Below are positions 40,301 through 49,300 of a stretch of DNA of 64,000 bases, in pieces. The stretch lies in assembly GCF_014839805.1 (NCBI RefSeq), contig NC_051141.1, positions 11,974,777 through 12,038,776 on the forward strand, written 5' to 3'. A model generated the notes under the pieces. That model saw only the letters and a list, made by a program, of their open reading frames with translations, had not been told where the DNA came from and did no database searches. The DNA comes from Manduca sexta (lineage: Eukaryota > Arthropoda > Insecta > Lepidoptera > Sphingidae). The position numbers and the translations under genes were made by a program. Position 1 is the stretch's first letter. Every line of letters starts with the position of its first letter.

Positions 40301-43300
40301 ATAATAAGTAGCATATTGAAGTCTGTTTTACACAATTAAAGGTATTCATCAAAGCTCAATAATATTATAATTATATTTAAAAGAGCTTATAAAGGAGGTG
40401 GTTTATGTTGGCTTTAAATATAATTAATTATGATGACCAATAATTTAAAAAAAGCCATAAACCGTGATTTTCTCAAAACTGGAAATTTTTTATTATTAGT
40501 TCTTTGTGCTGACGATATTTTTCCCACGCATATTAACGTCCACTAGTTAAAATTAATATTAAAATATTTATCGAGTATAGTATGGCTGATTTACTTACCG
40601 TTAGATTTAATTCACGGAATATATAATCCATGGCGCAGTAGTCACAGGACAGGTCGGCGACTAAGTAATCAAGAGTTCAGTAAACGAACATAAGTCTACG
40701 TAGTGGCAAGATATCGGTGTCCGTAAACGAAAAAATAATTGTGAACAAAATGGTACTATAGTAAACAATAAGAGTTATCTGCTATTCCTTTCGCACATCT
40801 CCAAAACTGTTGTAATTGGTGAAATATGAGACAGGGGCGTGTCTAATATCTCGGGACATTAGACCGGTCAAGCAAAATATGTTTGGAAGTGTACTAGCAG
40901 GAACTTGGTCGATTGTACATTAAAAATTACTTGCGGCATCGACTTCTGTAAGGCTTGGTAATCGAAACCACGCTCAACAAACAATATGTGCAAGGACTTA
41001 CCCCTTTTGTTTTACCGGTATGTGTTGGCGTGGCGCTGCCACTGGCCATAGGCGAGGACTCGCCGTCCTTCTCGCCGCTAGAGTCGCTAGACTGACTGTC
41101 GTGGGATATCGGCTTGTACGGCGGGATCGTCTTCACGTTACCGCCCTTTTTCTGCGTAATAAATATACCCATACATATCGTGTGACTCGCTTCAAAACAA
41201 ACGTGGACGGCACATGAGCATCTAGTAACACAACTTTGAACTAATATTACATTCAAAGCTTATTCAGTTGACACAAAGGTAGGTGTACGCAATACCTCCA
41301 ATATATATGTTAAAAGGTATAAAACTATTTGACATCCATTTATTTATTTAACCACGACTTTAGTCAAAGATAACATATATTGTAACGGTTAAAAGCTCCA
41401 CTGTTGTATGAACTCACTTATGGTATTCTCAACTGTGTGCTAATGTTGTCGTATTATAAATACATAAGCCACTTTGCGTAAAAGGATATTGAACATAACG
41501 AATGATAAGCGACGGTGGAGCGATTAAGCGTTTTATTAATATGTTTTCCTGTAAATATATGAAATGGTATGTACCTTTGCGACCGTGGTGACTTCGTGAT
41601 TGGTAAACTAAAAGAAATGCAGTGTAATAATGATTATAATGAATGAAAAAAAAAAATAATTTACGTTCATGCAAATAATATGATGATCGTCCAAAGGCTC
41701 TATAGACGCACAAAATATATATTTTTTAATCGACTGACAGACTGAGTCAGTGATCGAATATAGACCGCATTGTTCCATGCATTAGCGTTATTGACAATAA
41801 TTAAAAGTTTATCGCTCATGCGGGAACAAAAGGTCCAAGAAGGAATCCATTTTGTTAATATATTTTATTATTGATTATTAACAATGTCCATGGAGCCGTT
41901 AAAATAATAATTATGAGTACAACGCTGCATGTAAAATGTAAATAAAAAGTAGCAAAACACATGAAACAATGACAGGGAGACTGTAGCACGTTTACGTTAC
42001 ATTAGAAAGTTATTCTCAATGTGGTACAGAAGTGACATCCAAATATTTTGAACGTGCTTAATGTTGAACAGTTCATTCCAGGAATAAACCAGTTATTACT
42101 AAATAAGATTGTGAACACCTAATATAAGAGGTGTAAAGTGTTGTATACACCTTTGTAAAAAGCCACATTAGAAAATTCATCACAGTTCATTCGCTAAGGC
42201 AACGCATTGATCTCACCAGTTTACTGTAATGGTGCTGGCAATAGCCGCAATATTTTACATTATCCAAGTAATTTCCGGCTTCTTCGCAAAGCAAGCCGAG
42301 GCTTTGTGCACAAGTCACGTGGAATTGCTGTTTGCAACCTGAGAATAATAAATATGTTTTACAAAAAATGTTAAAGAACTTCTCAACTCTTCATAACGTT
42401 CCAAAGAAATTCAGATTTCGTTTACAAAAGGCTTTAATTGCGTGCGACGTTAACCTTGCTACAGGTGATTGTGCAACTTATGTTTATTTAGAGGAGGGTC
42501 CGTTTCGCAATTTCAGAGAACATTTTATTTTTCATGGGGAACGTGAAACTGCGTTTGGAAGGTTTCGATTTGACTTATACATTCTCATTGCGAAACAGAC
42601 GCCAAGTATAATATTTAATTAAAACTCTCTTATACACTGTACTGACCAGATTTATTGCATTGCATGCAAGCTCCAACAGTAGCGCGGTGTGTTTTACCCA
42701 AATCTTGGCAAATATAACATGTCTGAAAAATATAATTTTATTCTCAAACAAAATAACATTATCTACACAAAATTATCTGTCTACTCTATCAATTAAAATA
42801 TATACAGGGTGGATTTTAGTGACGGGACAAAGAACCCTTGTTGCTACAAGAAAACATCCATAGGAGAATGTTCATAGTTTTTAAAGATATATTGATAGAA
42901 TGATTGTTTAATGAGATTATTAAAACGATTTTCTACATTTAGTTTTAGAAAAAAAGGAAGTCAATACGGAAATGGGCAATTTAAGCAAAAACTTTTTTGA
43001 TGCCCCGTTTCAATATCGCCTTTGTATATTTTGTGAATAATTCACAACAGAAAAACTAATGTATTTTTTATATAATAAAATATTTAAAAATTGACACATT
43101 TTAATTGATATGGAGCTTGATACAACGTCTAACACGTAATTTTTCTGAGATATAGACCACAGAGAATGTCGTAAAAGCAATTACGTTTTGTTGATCTGAG
43201 ACATTAGACAAAGTACAATAAATCAGCTGTTATGTTAGTTAGCTTACCAGCTGTAGAAACGCGATAAAAACATAAGGATAAAATTACAGATAAATAACAT

Positions 43301-46300
43301 ACAGTCATGAATCTACTCTAACTATCCATTTCATTTTGTCACGTGGTAAGAAAGAAATAAGATTTTCGTAATAGGTGCACATATTTATCATTATTGAAAC
43401 AATAGTAGGCACACAGTATCAAGCAAAACTATAAATTGGGCGGAGGGAGGACAAAACAGATTCGCCCAGAAATACCAAAATACCAAATTATAAGTTGATT
43501 TGAGTTCAAATAATAATAATTTAAAAACTACAATAGCTAACGAAAATATATTGCCATTGACTCTGTATGCGTTCAACTGTCCCCGCAATTATTTTATGCG
43601 AATGTATCAAAAACATTAAAACTATTTTAAATAACAAATATCAATACAGTTTAAATGTCAGTGGTTTGATTATATTTCTTATTATAAGTATTTAATGTCC
43701 TTAACCATCCATTTTCTTGGAAAAATTGCACGCGTACCGAGTCGCAAGCATCCACCACTAATACTTAAATATTGACATCGCATTCACCTTGTTATAACGC
43801 TCTTGTGGTATAAGCCGGAGCACTATGGGTTCCATAGACGTGACATTTCCAAACCTGACCTCAGGTATGTAGAGAGCGCATACGACGTGCGCCCATCCAT
43901 CAGTTTCCGTCCGTTTGAGGGCGCCCGACTTTGACGGGCAGAGCTCACATCTCTGTAATATAGCACAGTATTGTTTGACAATAACTGCATGGGTTCTGCA
44001 AAATAATCCTATATATTACATACACATACAGCTTCAATGTGGCGAAACATGTACATCGGTGTTTCAAACATTACAGTCCTTTATGGTCTATGGTCTGAAT
44101 AAGTATTGCCATGCAATAGTAACAATCTTATCAAAAACAATGTAACTCAATAATTGTACACTTCGTGTGCAGCAGTTGGTTTTGTGACAATGAGTCTTTA
44201 ACGAATCTTAACACTAATAAAATTAATCAAAAAACGTTAAAGTCCCATGTTATTAAGCCCCACAAATTATATGCAACTCATATTTTTACATTCGTTAGAC
44301 ACACAAACAACCGTTAATTCTTACAACAAAACTGGAAGTTATTGTATCGTTTACAAAGAAACCCTATTAGTCAGAGAAAGACTTGCTCTTAGGCAATTGG
44401 TGTTTGTATATTCGATTGCGGGACGATCATTATCGATTACCGTCGTGGCGGCCAAGATATCGGTAATCTCCAACGCGAAAGAGTTTTTATTACTATTTAT
44501 CTAAACATATTGTATAAAAAATTCGTCTCCAGTAATCTACACATAATATTATAAAAACGCAACTCTTTGAATTCAAAATCTAATTTATGAAATATATTGT
44601 TCCCTGTAAAGTACGGTTTATTTCATCAAAATCGACTCAAGGATTACAAAGATTTTTTTTTAATGTGTATAGAAATCTTATAAGTAAAAACAATGCACCG
44701 CGTCGCCTAGTGTGATATGAGACGATATTGGTATAAGGGGTGCGTGTGGGCAAGGGGGAGGGGTTATGTAATAATAAGAAATTAAAACTAATTGACGAGC
44801 CTATACGTAGAATAGTTTAAACTAAATCTGGATTGCTATAGGAAACAAACTTGTGGACTAGCGTTTTGCGACCACTTTCCAATGCGATTTGAAATCCTAT
44901 TCCTAGAGAAGAAAGGGTAAATATTTTATACCATGTCGTATTCAACAATATGACCATCACACATGGCGTCGCACACTAAGTGGTTGTTCAGGTAATAGTT
45001 CCCGAAGACTCTAGTTAATGAATCGCAAGGGATCAACGGTGGAATTTCCTTAAAGCCCCCGTTTCAAAAGCGGTCTCGATCAAATAAGTATCGTAAATCG
45101 CCTTTTGATCTAGTAAGATCACATACTTTGCGGACTTGAACCTGCCAAGATTGAACCCAAGGCCGCACAACACTTTATGTGCACACCACTTTATATCCAC
45201 TGTTTTTCTCGGAAGACTAGTAACTTGACTGACGTGACTAGTAAATTTATGGAAACCGCCCGGTCTGTAATAATAATGAAACAATAATAATTATTATCTA
45301 TTAACTATGCACTGGTTACCAATTTCAGTGTCGGTGACTAATTAAAATTGTACATTGTTTTAATAATTGTTATTCATTAAGCGGCGATAGCCTAGTTGGG
45401 TGTGGAACGGACTGCCAAGACGAATGTCCGCAGGTTCAAATCCCAATGGCACACCTCTGACTTTTCTAAAATCATCACCTCACCTCTGACTTTTCTAAAA
45501 TCATGTGTGTATTCTTTGTGAATTTATCGTTCGCTTTAACGGTGAAGGAAATCATCGTGAGGAAACCTGCACATCTGACAAGTTCTCTATAGGAATTTCG
45601 AAGGTGTGTGAAGTCTACCAATCCGCACTAGGCCAGCGTGGTGGACTAAGGCCTAATCCCTCTCAGTAGTAGAGGAGGCCCGTGCTCAGCAGTGGGCTAG
45701 TATATAATACAAGGCTGATATTATTATTATTATTATTGTTTTAGTATATTGATTGTTAATGTATTTGTCTAGCTTAGATCCCATTGTCAATCAGTGGTCA
45801 AATCTGACAGCAGTCTATATCTGAAGTCATCACTGTCAAAACTTTCCCCCGTTGTTTAGGCCCTCATTACTTTATTTTATAAAAAATTGAAAAATATTTA
45901 ACTACCTACTTAAAAATAAGTAGTTAGCAACATAGCGGCTGTTTAATTGAGGTACGATCAGTTGTTATCGACAATGACAGTATATTTCTATAGTCATGGT
46001 GTTATTGTTGAATTATAAAAAGGTTATAATTGTTACTATAGCCCACATACTGCATATCGTACTAATATTATAAGTGCCTAAGTTTGTGAGGCTGTATGTA
46101 TGTTTGTTCCTCTTTCACGAAAAAACTACTGAACGGATTTGGATGAAACTTTACAGTAATATTTGGTTATACATAAGAATACATACGCTACAATTAATAA
46201 TGATTTTGTGTAATTTGGTCATAATATAATAATACATGTCAAGTCAGTCGGAAAAAAAAATAAGCCGGGAAACTCCTTCACGAGGGCGAAGCCGCGAGCA

Positions 46301-49300
46301 ACAGCTAGTAATATTATAAAAGCTAGGTGTAAGCACTTTGTAACATGTTATACGATACAAAGATCTTACTCATCCATGATAATACTGACATACGGTTATA
46401 CAAATAATATCAAGTGATAGTTTAGTGATGAAAATCACCATTTAAGTAGCTATTTTAGCATGGCTTTTAGTGGGTTTTCCCTGTTATTAAGGAAGTTTAA
46501 TTTATTTTATGTTATATTTGGACTATAACTTGTGAATTGCGAAAATATTACCGATACACGAAATCTTATACAATTTATTGTCTGATAATAATAATTGTAA
46601 TGATTGAAATAACACTATCATAATTACCACGCGATTTTGGTTTTATATTTGAAAGTAATAAATACACAATATTACTACCTATGTAATTTAAGATCAGATT
46701 GGAGATTCTTAATGAGGTGGTGAAAAGAAACACGGCGCAAAGTTTTCGATAATAATTTACTAAAAGATACAACAAACATATAAAAATATTAATTACATAT
46801 AATATAATATGTATATAATATAACAAAGAAAACAATTATTGAATGGTAGCACATGGAGCCTGTGACACGCCGCCAACATATTGAGTCTTATTGTACATCT
46901 GTCGACCGCACGGGAACAGCTAGTTCATCATTTGCAAATTAAATTCACATATTTTTATTTCTTGCGTGATATTTGACCAATTTTTGTGTTTTTGCATGCT
47001 AAACATAGCACGCTGAGACACAAAAACTGGCAATGCTAATGAAACCAATCATAATAGCCTTTATGGCAGTTAGTAAAAAAGCATATCTAGTTGGCGGTTG
47101 GTCAAGCAATACGCGCATAGCCGTTCCCGACCATACACGGGCGCATATTTGAAAATCCGCACAAAGGACTTCACAATATTTTTTATATTTCTTAATGTTA
47201 TAATTATTACAATGAAATCGGCTTATAACGACATTTAAGGAACTATCTAGACTAGTCGTTATGTCAGATAATCGCTACAAGCTATAATTTTTTTGTACAA
47301 ATATTTTATTTTAAATGTGGACTGCTTTATAAACAAAATGGCAATAAAATCGATTGTAAAAACTGCTGGAAAAATGGAAGCGCCCTCATCAGTCGTTACT
47401 ACATACAATATCTAAATATGGCGAAGTAGAAGTATTTTTATTATATATTTTTAACTCTTCATTTGCTGTAATAGTTTCTTGCATTTTATAAGGATCAAAA
47501 TAATATATTAGATTAGTAAAAAATAAACGATTGGGCATTATAGCCGTTAAATTCCGACGATATAAATTTTCGATTCCGACAAAAAACAATCCCCGCTTAA
47601 TAAAGTATTATTTCCAGTATAATAATACTGGAAATAAATTACCAAAACATGAATTGAATTGAATGAAACAACATAATCTCAACTGAATCGACATAAATCA
47701 GAAAAAAGTTAAGTATATACCTTAACTTAACCACTGTTGAAACAACGGGGCCCAGCTAACAGTTTTAATTAGCCACCAACTTCAAAATCGATAAATAATA
47801 CACAGGTAATATAAAATATTATGTTTTAGATTTTTAAGGCGATATAATTTTTGTTGAAAGCTTTTTATATTTTGCTGTTTTGTGTTAGCAAGAAATAGAC
47901 TGCCACAGTGGCGTAGTTAAATAGGGTAGTTTCCTATATTCGATTTAGTACATCATTTTATATGTAACAAGTACATAATATGAAAAAGCAATTCTTCTGT
48001 GAAATCAGTAACAAAATTGGTTGGAAAATAAAGCAGTTATTCATATTTGAAATATAGGTGTGAGTAAAAGTGGGGACTAGGTGGGGATATCACGCTGTCC
48101 TTTTCTCACTAACGCAACGTTATGGCCGGTGGCACTGGGTGACGTCACATTTCAATATTGCTGCAATTTGACAGCTCCCCCTTCCACCAAATTTCAAAGC
48201 TTTATAACTTGTTTATTATTTTGAAACGCATGCATTGCATGGATTTTGAAAATTCTTTTTCCCACTGATTTTGGATGAAATATTTTTTTTAAAAAATGTA
48301 TTAAAAAAAATTGTTAACTACCCTATAGCCCACGCGGAACTACTATCGTGCTAAGGTTTCGGGTTCGAATCGTGAGTCTGCAAATGTGCCCGGGAAATGG
48401 CCGGAAATGGAAATTGAAAAATATAGGGAAACATTTTCCTCAAAAGATCATCTACAAAATTGGTCTGAGGTATTTTTTTTGTAAAATGTATAAAAAAAAA
48501 GTTATAGAGCAAAAGAGTCACTTTTTTGCTTATAACTTCTTTAACTTTTAATTCAGGGAAAAAAGTTATATAACCATATTTGTAGGCAAAACAATTTGCT
48601 ACAAATTATGACTAAAATTTTTTTGTAAGACGCATAGTTTCCGAGATATCGCGATAAAAGTGTTTTCACCCCTTTTTCCAAGATGGCGGCCGGGAGACAA
48701 GGGTGGCGACCCCACAAACTTGAGGTTAAGCTTCTATAGACCCCCCACACATGTCCCAAAAATAAAATTGCGTCCTCTAAAAAATGCAATAATCGGTCCT
48801 TAAATTGTAACATTTCAATGGACTAATCCATATTTTCCATATCTTGTTTAATGCACTAAGGACGCTGCGACATCTTGTCACGCAGACATATCAAATAAGA
48901 CAATGACTTATTACCAATTGGTAATAACTTTTGGAACACAAATTTGGTCTTGATTTTCGGTATATATACATAACCAATTATACTGTTTAATGTATGCTTA
49001 TAATGTTACTTATAGTACAGGACGTAATTAGTTACTTATAATAAACAGGGGAAATGAAACTACACATATTAATAAATTTGTATAATAAAAATAAATTAAT
49101 ATTTACTTATTTATAATATATTAACGCATTGAAATGAACATAAATTTAATTTTTTTATTGTTTTTTACATGCTTTATATTACAGTTTAATTGTGTATCAT
49201 AAGTATATTTATCTAATATAATTGCGTAGGTAGCTTTTGCATTGCGCGTCGATTTTCACTTATTTAATTTTTTTATTTGTGACAGGCGGCGACTCCTAAA

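Noticed and set aside
45381..45450. A tRNA gene suggested by perfect A and B boxes
   Set aside because: The sequence does not fold into a full cloverleaf with an acceptor stem and runs on into a SINE body and ATT tail.
47617..47640. Small palindrome TTCCAGTATAATAATACTGGA
   Set aside because: Arms of about 12 bp in AT-rich DNA are expected by chance; no context makes it a miRNA or terminator.
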